This document shows, piece after piece, positions 42,937-51,677 of a stretch of DNA of 64,000 nucleotides. Position numbers and translations under genes: made by a program. Under the pieces are notes generated by a model. That model searched no databases. It saw only the letters and a program-made list of their open reading frames with translations, and had not been told where the DNA came from. This DNA comes from Methanoregula boonei 6A8 (GTDB lineage Archaea; Halobacteriota; Methanomicrobia; Methanomicrobiales; Methanospirillaceae). The stretch is from the NCBI RefSeq assembly GCF_000017625.1, contig NC_009712.1, positions 1,612,001 to 1,676,000 of the forward strand. The letters are read 5' to 3'. Position 1 is the stretch's first letter, and each line of letters opens with the position of its first letter.

Positions 42937-44772
42937 TCACTGCTGGACCGGTGCTTCGGCGATCTTTGCAATGAGTGCTTCGAGCACCGGCTCCCTCATG
43001 CCTTCGACAAACTTGATGCTGCCCACGACAAGGTGGCCGCCGCCCGAGATTCCGCCCCCGGGGATCTCGTTGTGAAGTTCGCGGACCATACGGGGGATGT
43101 TCATGTGCACGCCCCGGGACCGGAGCACGGCAAAGTCCGGGCCAAAGCCGATCGTGACCACCGGTTTTCCCTCGTTCTGTCTGCAGAGCCGGTCGTGAAC
43201 CTCACCGGAGGTCTTCCCCGGCGGCGGGAAGGTGAACTTGTGGGCATGGATCTCCACGTCAATGAGGAAGAGTTTTGCCTCATTTTTGAGAACACGGGGA
43301 ACGACGTGGGGCATGCAGGCGTTCATCTGGTCCTCGATCATGGCATTTGCCCCGTCCACGAGCAGGCCGACAAGTTTTATGTGCCGCTCGTGGTTGCCCA
43401 CGAGATCGAGCACATCTTTTACTATCTCCCGGCCATCGTTGAACCGGAGCCAGAACTGCTCGTAATCAAGGGCAAGCGCAATATCCTTGCAGGCCTGCTC
43501 GGGGTACTGGTCGCGGACAAGCGCGAGGTAATGTCCCCGCTCGGGGGCTTCGCTCCGGTCCCCGACCGCGGCAACCGCCGGCAGGTGGCGGATGAGCGGC
43601 TCGACCCTGGGGTTGATCAGCCGGGCCACTTCGGTGCCAAGCATCCCTGCCGTGACCCCGAAGTCTCCGCCCACGTGGTACGGGTTCACGTGCCCGACCA
43701 GGTACTTGTCGATAGTCGCATCCGGGTGGTGGTGGTCGATGACCACGAACGGGATCTCGTACACGCTTGCGATCTTGTAGGACGGTTCGTCCTCTTCGGT
43801 GGAGCCATTATCGGTGAGGATCACAAGGGGCATCTTCTGGCCGAAGCGTGCATGGTCCTTGAGTGCAAAGTCCAGGTCACGGGTGATGTCCTCGATCTCG
43901 TAGAAGGGCGCCTTTGACGGTGCACGCTTGAAGAGATAATAGTCAGCGTCAAAGTCCCCGCCGGACTCGCGGATGAGCGAAACCACTGCCTGCTCGATGG
44001 CAACCGCGGAGCAGATGCCATCGGCATCGGCGTGGTGGCGGAGGATGATCGGTTGGGCGGTAAAGACCGCCCGCCGGATGATCTTTGCCACCTTGCGCAT
44101 CTCGGGCATGAGGCTGTCAAGCACATCGCTTTTCACCATCGGCTTGATGTTCTCGGGCTCTGCCCGTGCATCAAGAGCGGTCTCGATCCGGGCCCGGACG
44201 GTTTTCTCCTCCTCATCAGAAAGCGCAGTCACCGCATCGGCCTCGATCTGCAACTGGTTGTTGCGCATCATGACCTCGCCGATGACTTTGACTATCATGT
44301 TGAGCTCGACCTCGGGAAAGGCCCGGACACCGGCTTCGACGAATGCGGCCACGTTCTGGGTGCCGGATTCGTCAACAATGGTAAAGATGGTGGGGCCGCT
44401 TGTCTGCTTGATCTGGGCAACCTCGCCTTCGATGGCAACCGTCTTTCCCTGTTTTGTACCGAGATCGGCAATCCTGACCGTGGTGGACTTGCGCTCCACG
44501 GGCTGGACCTGGTACACCTGGATAAGCTGCTCTTCGAGATCGATGTTCCCGTTGGGCCGGATCTGCCGGACCCGGACAAGCACGGAATCTTTTTCCTTGT
44601 GCTCGGCCTTCATGCTGGTCTTGTGGACCAGGCCTTTTATCCGGTCATTGAGCTGGACAAACATCCCAAACGTGGCAAAGCCCTGGACCTTTCCCAGGTA
44701 CGTATTGCCTTCCTCGACATCGGACAGGTCACAGCCAGGTGACAGCCGGTAAACAAGAGTATCTTCTTCCAT
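42937..44772 (-). CDS. RecJ-like DHH phosphoesterase with S1 and OB domains
   Basis: A 611-residue archaeal RecJ-like nuclease candidate. It has an N-terminal S1 RNA-binding domain (GKVQGFATFGMFVQLNDRIKG, about residues 25-75), then an OB-type nucleic-acid domain (about 95-190). The DHH core carries ILRHHADADGICSAVA, LTDNGS, VVIDHHHPDATID and GHVNPYHVGGD. The C-terminal DHHA1 part contains GGGISGGGHLVVG. All metal ligands appear intact. Relatives act on single-stranded DNA or RNA in repair or with the GINS complex. GGAGA precedes the ATG at 44772. The open frame further upstream is not used. Confidence 0.88.
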   Translation of the reverse strand: MEEDTLVYRLSPGCDLSDVEEGNTYLGKVQGFATFGMFVQLNDRIKGLVHKTSMKAEHKEKDSVLVRVRQIRPNGNIDLEEQLIQVYQVQPVERKSTTVRIADLGTKQGKTVAIEGEVAQIKQTSGPTIFTIVDESGTQNVAAFVEAGVRAFPEVELNMIVKVIGEVMMRNNQLQIEADAVTALSDEEEKTVRARIETALDARAEPENIKPMVKSDVLDSLMPEMRKVAKIIRRAVFTAQPIILRHHADADGICSAVAIEQAVVSLIRESGGDFDADYYLFKRAPSKAPFYEIEDITRDLDFALKDHARFGQKMPLVILTDNGSTEEDEPSYKIASVYEIPFVVIDHHHPDATIDKYLVGHVNPYHVGGDFGVTAGMLGTEVARLINPRVEPLIRHLPAVAAVGDRSEAPERGHYLALVRDQYPEQACKDIALALDYEQFWLRFNDGREIVKDVLDLVGNHERHIKLVGLLVDGANAMIEDQMNACMPHVVPRVLKNEAKLFLIDVEIHAHKFTFPPPGKTSGEVHDRLCRQNEGKPVVTIGFGPDFAVLRSRGVHMNIPRMVRELHNEIPGGGISGGGHLVVGSIKFVEGMREPVLEALIAKIAEAPVQQ

Positions 44773-45010
44773 GTTCTTTCTCCACACGCACGAAGCGAAA
44801 CGAAACGATATGGTATGCGGCTTATCTTTGGTATTTGCATCGTTCAACGTATCCGGCACCGCGATTGAGGTGCCAGCGTGTACCAAGAATGGTCACCGGA
44901 GGGTTATGTTAGTTGTGATACAGTCAGCGGGATGAAAATGGCCGGTCTGAATTTATTAAAATCTTCAGGTGCTGAGCCGCCCTTTTTTTTGGATCTTTTA
45001 GTTCGCAACT

Positions 45011-45204
45011 GGAACTTTTCCGGGAAAAACTCTCCAACATTACCGGACTTTTTAAAATTGCCCGGCAAAGTTATCGAACTTTTCAAAAATTGTTCGCCAG
45101 GGTTGCCGGTCTTTTTAAAAAAAGTCTGGCAATGTGATCGATATTTTCGGAAAAAAGCCGGCAACGTGGTCGGACTTTTCCGGAAAGTCCATTGCCGGGA
45201 CGCA
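45011..45204 (+). repeat. Tandem array of six ~32-base hairpin-forming units
   Basis: Six degenerate units start near 45011, 45045, 45075, 45108, 45139 and 45172 (spacing 34, 30, 33, 31, 33). The consensus is about CGGACTTTTCCGAAAAAGTC followed by CGGCAACGTTAT. Each unit carries a short inverted repeat of the form GGACTTTT-N-AAAAGTCC; the last is nearly perfect (GGACTTTTCCGGAAAGTCC). There are no unique spacers, so it is not a CRISPR array. Both strands stay open through the array, but the unit length is not a constant multiple of three. Confidence 0.65.
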
Positions 45205-45321
45205 GGCTCATGATTGCATCGTGGGGGCAGTCAACCCGCACATCCCAACGAGCGGGAAGTGCTGCCACCCCCGAAAGGACGCTTCCTCGGGGGAACAGGA
45301 GAAAGACTCATCCGGACAGAT

Positions 45322-45655
45322 ATTACCCTAATACCGGGGAAACAAAACAGGGCCCAATCTGCCCTTTTTGCCACCCCCTCTCCGGAAAAAAGATCCTCAT
45401 ATTCGCGTTTTTTCGGCCTTTTTGGGTACCGGAGGGGTAAAAGCACTGGTCAAAATTATCCTCGATTTTTGGGCCCTTGGTGGCCTATAGCTGACATCGA
45501 AACCGGGCGAATTTCGGCAAACGGGGCGATTATTAGGCGTATTTTCTACACAAACTGAAAAGAAGCATTTTACGGGGTTTTCCGGGAGGGGGTCGGATCC
45601 AAAAAGGGGAATCCGGGCCCAATTTGGACCCGGATTAGTGCAGACCGGATTAGGA
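45322..45655 (+). repeat. Dispersed ~300-bp repeat, copy R3
   Basis: Same orientation as R1 and R2. It contains CAAAACAGGGCCCAATCTGCCC, CCGGAAAAAAGATCCTCATATT, the core GGGCCCTTGGTGGCC-TATAGCTGACATCG (45471-45499), the CGAAACCGGGCGAATTTCG hairpin and CGGATCCAAAAAGGGGAATC. It lies about 120 bases after the tandem hairpin array. Unlike R1 and R2 it has no copy of the small RGRPKGSKN gene beside it. Confidence 0.85.
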
Positions 45656-45865
45656 GAAAGCGGGGGGTCGTAACCCCTTATGACTGCAAAAATACGGACA
45701 TGAAATCGCAATGCTTGTATCTTCCATTAACAAATAGCCATTACTATTCCGGTGAGGCTGTTGGTTGTTGTTGACACAATAAATCCCGTATCCCCCGGGG
45801 GTATTGCCCTTCGGGAGGTTATCCGGGGGGAATTATCTTCAGTTCAGAAAAGCCGTGCCAACAGT

Positions 45866-46864
45866 ATGACACCCCGGAGTCTGCGGGGGACAGAGGCCCT
45901 GACCCTTGGTGTCTGCATCCTGGTTAACCTTATCTTTTTTTTGACCCGGTCCGACTATTTCGGGCTTTTTATTGCGGCCAGTTTCTACCTCAACATGTAC
46001 TATTTTATCACCCTGATCATCCCGACAAATTTTAATAAAACCAATCTGCCGGTTGCAGACTTCTCACGATTCCAGTCATGGCTCAGGGAGGTTGGCGTAA
46101 CATCTGGCGCAACACAGTTTACCCGGTTGTTCATCAACTCGCTTTTCATCAACAGCCGGGCCCTGTCTTTAGGTATCGGGCTCGTCTTCTCCATCGATAT
46201 CGTTTTCACCCTTTTCGATTATTCCCGGGGAGGAGTTCCCCTCCTGACAGCTGCAGCCGTAATCGCCCAGTGTGCGGTCATTGTCATCTTCTACCTGCTG
46301 GTCTGGAGGATGGAACCCTTTTCGACAACCTATGTAAAAAAAGTGGAGGGGGTAAAACTCAGCCTTCGCCGGAAGAAACTGCCGACACAGTTGATCACGA
46401 TTATGTTTATCTTCGGTTTCTTAATGGCCATATTTCTCTTCCTTATTACCATCATCTGGTTACCGGGTGTTACCCTGCAGGCGTTCCTGAATTATTCCCA
46501 GCTGGCCCAGATCGAGAACCTCTTTGCCTTCATCGCCATCCTTGCGGTCAGCCAGTATTTCATTATCCGGTACATCCACGGCATAACCAGCAGGGCGATG
46601 GCAGAACGGCTCTTTGACTTCAAGGAAAGTGCACTAACTGATATCCTCGATGCGGAGAATACGGCTGCGTCGGAAATCCCGGGCCCGGATGAGAACCCGT
46701 TCGAGCTAAGCAAACTCCTGCTCGAAGTAAAGATCTTTACGGTAAACCGAAAAACGCTCGGTGGAGCCTTCCCGGTCTTCATCGTGGATCTTGACTTCTC
46801 AGTGATGCTGGACAGCACGACCCTGACCGCCATCAAGGGATATATTCTTGAGAAAAAAAGATGA
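45866..46864 (+). CDS. Polytopic membrane protein, unknown family
   Basis: A 332-residue protein with about six hydrophobic helices in its first 250 residues and a cytoplasmic-looking C-terminal region of about 80 residues. That region contains FDFKESALTDILDAENTAA and a final beta strand (FPVFIVDLDFSVML). It is not recognised. The frame is open from GTG 45752, which would add a 38-residue non-hydrophobic extension. I prefer the ATG at 45866, but no ribosome binding site supports either. Confidence 0.6.
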   Translation: MTPRSLRGTEALTLGVCILVNLIFFLTRSDYFGLFIAASFYLNMYYFITLIIPTNFNKTNLPVADFSRFQSWLREVGVTSGATQFTRLFINSLFINSRALSLGIGLVFSIDIVFTLFDYSRGGVPLLTAAAVIAQCAVIVIFYLLVWRMEPFSTTYVKKVEGVKLSLRRKKLPTQLITIMFIFGFLMAIFLFLITIIWLPGVTLQAFLNYSQLAQIENLFAFIAILAVSQYFIIRYIHGITSRAMAERLFDFKESALTDILDAENTAASEIPGPDENPFELSKLLLEVKIFTVNRKTLGGAFPVFIVDLDFSVMLDSTTLTAIKGYILEKKR

Positions 46865-47150
46865 ACGTGCCCGCCAGGACAACATTCCCTGCATTTCCCG
46901 TCACGATCCCCCCGCCATCCGGCCTCACAGGCTCATAGGGAATGACAACAGTCCCGACAGCCTGACAGACACCCGGACAACACACAACCCGGATTCCCCA
47001 AAACCCGCAAGGTTCAGGACCGGTTGCAGGCATCATCCGGGTAATCTCCCGGTGCATCGGACCTGGTGACAGCCATCCTGTTTTCCTCCCGGCCGGAATC
47101 TTTCGAGCTGTCCTGTAAGTAGCATATATTCCCGGGAGGATCTGCACTAT
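46865..47150. other. Non-coding interval, about 290 bases
   Basis: No convincing gene. The minus-strand frame through it (46833-47147) overlaps the end of the membrane protein and lacks a ribosome binding site. Confidence 0.4.
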
Positions 47151-47714
47151 TCACGCCTCAGGTGTATCCGAGCCTGTGCCATTGTTCCGGCCCGGTACCG
47201 GCTCGTCCTCAAAATGCCGCCGGAAAAAGTCCAGCAACCGGTCAGGCGAAATTACCCGGATGTCCGGTGGCGACCCGGGCACCACAGACCCGGTAACCGT
47301 AAAGTACCTCCCCTGCATATAGAGTTCGACAGATCCTTTTTTCCTGCCTTTGAGTACTATCGCTGAACGGCCAATGACATGCACCCCGTGACCGGAAGGG
47401 CTCCATTCCGTATAGGAACCAAGGGATAATGCTTCCTGAACCATCGCATCAGTCGCATGATCGAAATCGATGCCGAAAATTCCCTCTCCCAGGACAAAGC
47501 CGATCCCGTCAAAGCCACCGGCGTTTACGGTGTTTTTTGCCTGCTCAAAAGTCCCCCATGTGGAGGGGACATTGACAAGTGCATGGCGCATTTTTCCCGG
47601 TGCCGGGACATACGGCGGTTTGGTAAGCTTCCCGTTCCGTTCTTCGTACCGCCAGACGACCCAGCGGTCAAGCCGGGTAAGATCTGCCGGGATATTCTCA
47701 TACCGATCACGCAT
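47151..47714 (-). CDS. Stand-alone primase-polymerase (PrimPol) N-terminal domain
   Basis: A 187-residue protein matching the N-terminal domain of plasmid and virus primases: NIPADLTRLDRWVVWRYEER, then PSTWGTFEQAKNTV, GFDGIGFVLGEGIFGIDFDH, YTEWSPSGHGVHVIGR and YMQGRYFTVTGS. The acidic pair (GIDFDH) and His motif (SGHGVHV) are intact. The helicase or second primase domain that normally follows is missing; the chain ends in a short acidic tail. It may be a relic of an integrated element or a domesticated domain. An in-frame TTG at 47753 would add 13 residues. Confidence 0.75.
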   Translation of the reverse strand: MRDRYENIPADLTRLDRWVVWRYEERNGKLTKPPYVPAPGKMRHALVNVPSTWGTFEQAKNTVNAGGFDGIGFVLGEGIFGIDFDHATDAMVQEALSLGSYTEWSPSGHGVHVIGRSAIVLKGRKKGSVELYMQGRYFTVTGSVVPGSPPDIRVISPDRLLDFFRRHFEDEPVPGRNNGTGSDTPEA

Positions 47715-47789
47715 CTGCAAAAGATCAACCCCACAAAAAAAAGATGGTGCCAAAAGGATTCATGGTACACCGGCCAGCACTTCGAGGAC

Positions 47790-48440
47790 TTAGCGATCGG
47801 TCAGATCATACCACTGTTCGTAGGCATCAGCGACAGCAAACGTACGGCTGCTGCGGATGTTGAGGCAGACCAGGTAATCCGCAAGCAAAGAAACCATCCC
47901 GGCAGCTGATGCAGATGCAGTAGGAACAGCGACAATGATACGGGCAGGCTCGCGGAAGCGGATGCTTTTTATCGCGGCAAGCATCGTAAACCCCGACGCA
48001 AGGCCGTCGTCTGTCAGGATGACGGTTTTCCCGGCGGGTGAAGGAAGCGCCACTCCTCCGGTAAACCGGGCTACCCGGTCACGTACATTTTCGCGTGTCT
48101 GAGCGATTGCCAGTCTGACTTCGGGTGCCTGAATCCCCAGTGCGGCACGCAGCTCTTCATTGATCAGCACCTCCCCGTCCCAGGTGATTGCCCCAAACCC
48201 CGATTCGGTACTGCCGGGGATCCGGATCTTTCTTACAATCGCCAGTGACAGGGGCGCACCGAGAGCGATTGCAACCTCTTTTCCGATCGGCACACCACCT
48301 GCAGGAATGGCAAGAACGAGCGGGTTGCGGATAGCGGGGAGAGTTTTTAAAAGCGCTCCCAGTTGTCTTCCTGCATCATGACGATCGGAAAAGACAAACC
48401 TCTGTTCCCGGAGCCGGGGATTGTCAAGTATCTCCCCCAT
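47790..48440 (-). CDS. Phosphoribosyltransferase family protein
   Basis: A 216-residue type I phosphoribosyltransferase-fold protein. PLVLAIPAGGVPIGKEVA forms the early loop, and VILTDDGLASGFTMLAAI is the PRPP-binding motif with its two acidic residues. Related COG1926-type proteins are predicted phosphoribosyltransferases with unknown bases. I take the ATG at 48440, since the upstream 42 codons are not conserved-looking. It lies immediately downstream of RNase Z on the same strand. Confidence 0.8.
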   Translation of the reverse strand: MGEILDNPRLREQRFVFSDRHDAGRQLGALLKTLPAIRNPLVLAIPAGGVPIGKEVAIALGAPLSLAIVRKIRIPGSTESGFGAITWDGEVLINEELRAALGIQAPEVRLAIAQTRENVRDRVARFTGGVALPSPAGKTVILTDDGLASGFTMLAAIKSIRFREPARIIVAVPTASASAAGMVSLLADYLVCLNIRSSRTFAVADAYEQWYDLTDR

Positions 48441-48546
48441 ATGCGGTTGCTCTGGATCCCATTGCACATAATGATTGCGGAGACCGGGGGCGCACATGCG
48501 GGGTCTCCCGGGCAACGAAAAAAGGGGTTCACATTCCCGGCTTTTT

Positions 48547-49485
48547 TTAGTTCTGCCAGGGAACATCCAGCATCAAGAGATCATCCGGGACAACAATAGT
48601 CCCGGTAAACGCAGCCTTTGCTTCGGCAGCGTGAGCAGAGGTGTCCGTGTACCGTGAGCTGATGTGGGTGAGGACAAGGGTCCGGGCATTCATGGCCGCT
48701 GCTGCCTGGCCGGCCTGCGCTGCGGTGGCGTGGTAGAATTCTGCGGCCCGTGCCTTTTCGCTCTCATCGTAGGTTGCATCGTGGATGAGGAGATCGGCAT
48801 TTTTCCCGTACGCAACAAGGGCCGGGATAATCGGGCGGGTATCGCCGGTGTACACCACTTTCCGGCCCGGGCGGGGTTCGCCCATCACGTCCGAAGGCAG
48901 CACCTCCCGCTCCTCTCCGTCCTTTGTCACCTTCACGGTCTCGCCGCGCTGAAGCCGGCCAAAGAGCGGTCCTGCGGGGACGCCGAGTTCTATGGCATGC
49001 TCGCGATCGAACCGGCCCGGCCGCGGGTCTTCTTCGAGCACGTAGCCAAGCGCCGGCAGGCCGTGGCTTGCGGCAAAGGCGGTGATCGTGTAACCTTCAA
49101 AGCGCACCCATGAGCCCTCTTCGAGTTCGACAGAATCCAGGGTAAATTTGAGATTGAACCGGCTCACTTTCTTTACAGTCTCGACAAAGTCGTGCACCCA
49201 GGAAGGGCCGTAAATGGTCAAAGGTTCGGTACGGCCGTTAAAGGACATGGTCTGGACAAGGCCGAAGATCCCAAGGAAGTGATCGGCATGCCAGTGGGAG
49301 ACAAAGATCGCATCGATGGTAAACCCGCACCGGGCCCGCATCATCTGCTGTTGGGCGCCTTCCCCGCAGTCAAAGAGGAGCGTATCGGTGCCGCGCCGGA
49401 TCATGATGCAGGACGGGTTGCGCACCGGGGTAGGAAGCGCTCCCGCCGTCCCGAGGAAATAGACCTGGAGGGTCTCGCCACTCAT
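48547..49485 (-). CDS. rnz: Ribonuclease Z
   Basis: A 312-residue tRNA 3'-processing endonuclease of the metallo-beta-lactamase fold. It has the zinc motif FVSHWHADHFLGIFGL, the RNase Z segments GALPTPVRNPSCIM and DCGEGAQQQMM, VYTGDTRP, LIHDATYDESE and the terminal LTHISSRYTD His motif. The length is normal for the short form. It removes 3' trailers from pre-tRNAs in the cytoplasm. Its start overlaps the end of the TIM-barrel gene by four bases in a run of four overlapping genes. Confidence 0.95.
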   Translation of the reverse strand: MSGETLQVYFLGTAGALPTPVRNPSCIMIRRGTDTLLFDCGEGAQQQMMRARCGFTIDAIFVSHWHADHFLGIFGLVQTMSFNGRTEPLTIYGPSWVHDFVETVKKVSRFNLKFTLDSVELEEGSWVRFEGYTITAFAASHGLPALGYVLEEDPRPGRFDREHAIELGVPAGPLFGRLQRGETVKVTKDGEEREVLPSDVMGEPRPGRKVVYTGDTRPIIPALVAYGKNADLLIHDATYDESEKARAAEFYHATAAQAGQAAAAMNARTLVLTHISSRYTDTSAHAAEAKAAFTGTIVVPDDLLMLDVPWQN

Positions 49486-50255
49486 ACAAAATACTCCTTA
49501 AAGACTGCAAGGCTCTTTTTTGCCTCCTCAACCGAGCGGCCCTCGATCGCGGCCACCCCATTGTAACGTGCGGCAACGCCTTTTCCCACGCTCTTCCAGT
49601 CGATCGTCCCGGCGCCGAGCATCAGGTGCTCGTCAAGAACGCCGTGGTTGTCATGGATGTGGATGTGGTTTGCAGAACCGACCTGTGCAAGGAACTCGGG
49701 GACCTTGCCCACGGTGTTTGCGTGCCCGAAATCAAACGTGAGTCCGATGCCCTCGATCCCGCCGGCCATCCCCATGAGTTCTCCCACGTCACGGCAGAGA
49801 AATTCCTTGTGGCTGATCATATTCTCCAGGCAGGCAAGCACCCCGTGCTCTACGGCGCACTTCCCGATCCGGCGCAGGGCCTCTTTCTGGAGATCCCAGA
49901 CCTTGCCGGGCAGGAGTTTTCCTGCCGGGGAGAGATAGCCGGGGTGGATCGTGACCCGGTCGGTGAGCTCCCCGGCACCCGCGATGCAGACCTCTACTTG
50001 CCGGATAGACTCGCGCCAGATCGGGTCATTGAGGGTCGCAAGATTGAGATCGCCGTAAGGTGCATGCACCGTGGCCTTAAGGCCGGTACTTGCAAGCACC
50101 TCTTTGATTTTTTTGAGGTTCTCGGGCTGCTCGAACCGGTAATTGCCATCCGCCACGATCTCCCAGCCGGGATACCCGGCTTCCTCAATGCCGTATACCC
50201 AGGAGATATCGTCCCAGACTTTAGCCGATGAGGAGAAATACGGGCGGACGGTCAT
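49482..50255 (-). CDS. Sugar phosphate isomerase/epimerase-like TIM barrel
   Basis: A 257-residue xylose-isomerase-like TIM barrel (AP endonuclease family 2 fold). TVHAPYGDLNLA, VTIHPGYLSPAG, LACLENMISHKEFL, GLTFDFGHANTV and HIHIHDNHGVLDEHLMLG supply the metal-binding His, Glu and Asp residues in the usual order. It may act on a sugar phosphate or on abasic DNA. The sequence does not decide. It is translationally coupled (four-base overlaps) to UPF0200 upstream and rnz downstream. Confidence 0.85.
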   Translation of the reverse strand: MTVRPYFSSSAKVWDDISWVYGIEEAGYPGWEIVADGNYRFEQPENLKKIKEVLASTGLKATVHAPYGDLNLATLNDPIWRESIRQVEVCIAGAGELTDRVTIHPGYLSPAGKLLPGKVWDLQKEALRRIGKCAVEHGVLACLENMISHKEFLCRDVGELMGMAGGIEGIGLTFDFGHANTVGKVPEFLAQVGSANHIHIHDNHGVLDEHLMLGAGTIDWKSVGKGVAARYNGVAAIEGRSVEEAKKSLAVFKEYFV

Positions 50256-50800
50256 GGTTCGCGCTCCATCGAGTGGATAAGATCGGTCACGCGTGCCGTA
50301 AACTCTTCAAGAGACCCGTCGTTGTTGAGCCGGATGTCCGCGAGTTGCAAGGCGTTACCCAGGCCCCAGCCAAGCTCGCGCTTGTCCCGGGTAAGAAGAC
50401 CCTCAGCCGATCCCACGTCATCGCTGCGTTTGCGTTCGCAAAGCCGGCTGAGCCGCTTTTCAAACGAGGTCTCGATGGCAATGAGCCGGAAGCCGGGAAA
50501 ATGCTCCCGGAAGACCCGGACTTCCGCATCGCCCCGTATACCGTCGATAAGGACGAGCCGGGCCTTCTGTTCCTTTACCGCATCCACGCAGAGGATGGCA
50601 ATCGCATCCATGCCCCGCTCGGCCCGGAGCCGGTTTGCCATGGCCCCGAGGTTCTCATCGGTCGGGGGAAGGCCGGCCTTTTTTACCGCGTTCCGGATCA
50701 CGTCGCCCATGACCACGACCGGGATCCCAAGGCCCTCTGCAATCTTTGAAAACTCTCCCTTGCCGCTTGCAGGAAGCCCGACAACACCGATTACGTTCAC
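50252..50800 (-). CDS. UPF0200 family nucleotide kinase-like protein
   Basis: A 182-residue P-loop protein of the archaeal UPF0200 group (related to dephospho-CoA and adenylate kinases). VIGVVGLPASGKGEFSKIA is the Walker A. VLIDGIRGDAEVRVF and FEKRLSRLCERKRSDD provide the acidic site and the basic lid. It probably phosphorylates a nucleotide or coenzyme, but the substrate is unknown. It overlaps both neighbours by four bases. Confidence 0.88.
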   Translation of the reverse strand: MNVIGVVGLPASGKGEFSKIAEGLGIPVVVMGDVIRNAVKKAGLPPTDENLGAMANRLRAERGMDAIAILCVDAVKEQKARLVLIDGIRGDAEVRVFREHFPGFRLIAIETSFEKRLSRLCERKRSDDVGSAEGLLTRDKRELGWGLGNALQLADIRLNNDGSLEEFTARVTDLIHSMEREP

Positions 50801-51609
50801 AGGAGATACCTCCGGTTATATGCCATCTCGCCGATCTCCCGGGTCCGGATCCTTACATCCCGTTTGAGCCCGTCGGCAATTGTTTTGATCTCGGCAAGTG
50901 TTAAAGGCGTGTACTGCCCGAGGCCGGCCTGCTTTTCTGCAAGGTAGGCAGAGGCGTTTCTTACCCCGCCCGGGACCATGGGGATCTTGTGCTCCCCCTG
51001 CTGGAGGACGAGCGGGATGTCGCCAAACATGCGTGAAATCTCCTGTAAGTATTTCGCATTCTCATAAAATACGGTTACTACGATCTCGAACTCAGGAAGG
51101 ATCTTTTCCCGGAATGCAGCGGCCGCGATCTCCACTGACCGCTGCACGTTCTTTTTGTAATTCGGGCTGGTGAGTCCTGCACCTTCCCCGGCACAGGTGA
51201 AACCCTCCCACTGCGTCTTGTAATCGATCGCGATCCGGTCCACCAGCCGTTCGCGGATGAGCACATCTATCGTATCCGGGAAGAGGCCGTTTGTCTGGAT
51301 TCCCACGGCAAGGCCAAACTTTTTTGCCGCACGGGCAAGAACGAGAAGCGCATCCTTCTGCATCGTGGGCTCGCCCCCGGAAAAGACCACGCCGCTGGCT
51401 GCAATCTTCGATCCCTGAATCAGATCGATAATCTCGTCAGTATCCCGCAGGTCCTCACCGGCCAGGATCGCCGCGTTCTGGCAGTACGAGCACCGGAGCG
51501 GGCAGCCCCGGAAAAAGACGGTACAGACCGACCGGCCCCGCCAGTCCACGGTCGAGAGCGGGATAAAACCACCATAGTTCAGCCTGATACCATCACCGTA
51601 ACGAATCAT
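50797..51609 (-). CDS. Radical SAM activating-enzyme-like protein
   Basis: A 270-residue radical SAM protein of the anaerobic ribonucleotide reductase/pyruvate formate-lyase activase type. CPLRCSYCQN supplies the CX3CX2C iron-sulfur site. FSGGEPTMQ and IQTNGLFPDTI are the SAM-binding motifs, and IAIDYKTQWEG is typical. It likely makes a glycyl radical or modifies a protein or RNA, but its partner is not adjacent. It heads the overlapping run with UPF0200, the TIM barrel and rnz. thiC lies 69 bases upstream on the same strand. Confidence 0.88.
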   Translation of the reverse strand: MIRYGDGIRLNYGGFIPLSTVDWRGRSVCTVFFRGCPLRCSYCQNAAILAGEDLRDTDEIIDLIQGSKIAASGVVFSGGEPTMQKDALLVLARAAKKFGLAVGIQTNGLFPDTIDVLIRERLVDRIAIDYKTQWEGFTCAGEGAGLTSPNYKKNVQRSVEIAAAAFREKILPEFEIVVTVFYENAKYLQEISRMFGDIPLVLQQGEHKIPMVPGGVRNASAYLAEKQAGLGQYTPLTLAEIKTIADGLKRDVRIRTREIGEMAYNRRYLL

Positions 51610-51677
51610 TGTGAGACGGAATTATTTAGTATGCGTGGTTGGGGAGAGAAGGACCGGTCTGTGGAGAAAAAAGGTAT

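Noticed and set aside
45011-45204. CRISPR array
   Set aside because: Repeat-like spacing, but units follow each other directly with no unique spacers, the units are degenerate and no cas genes are present.
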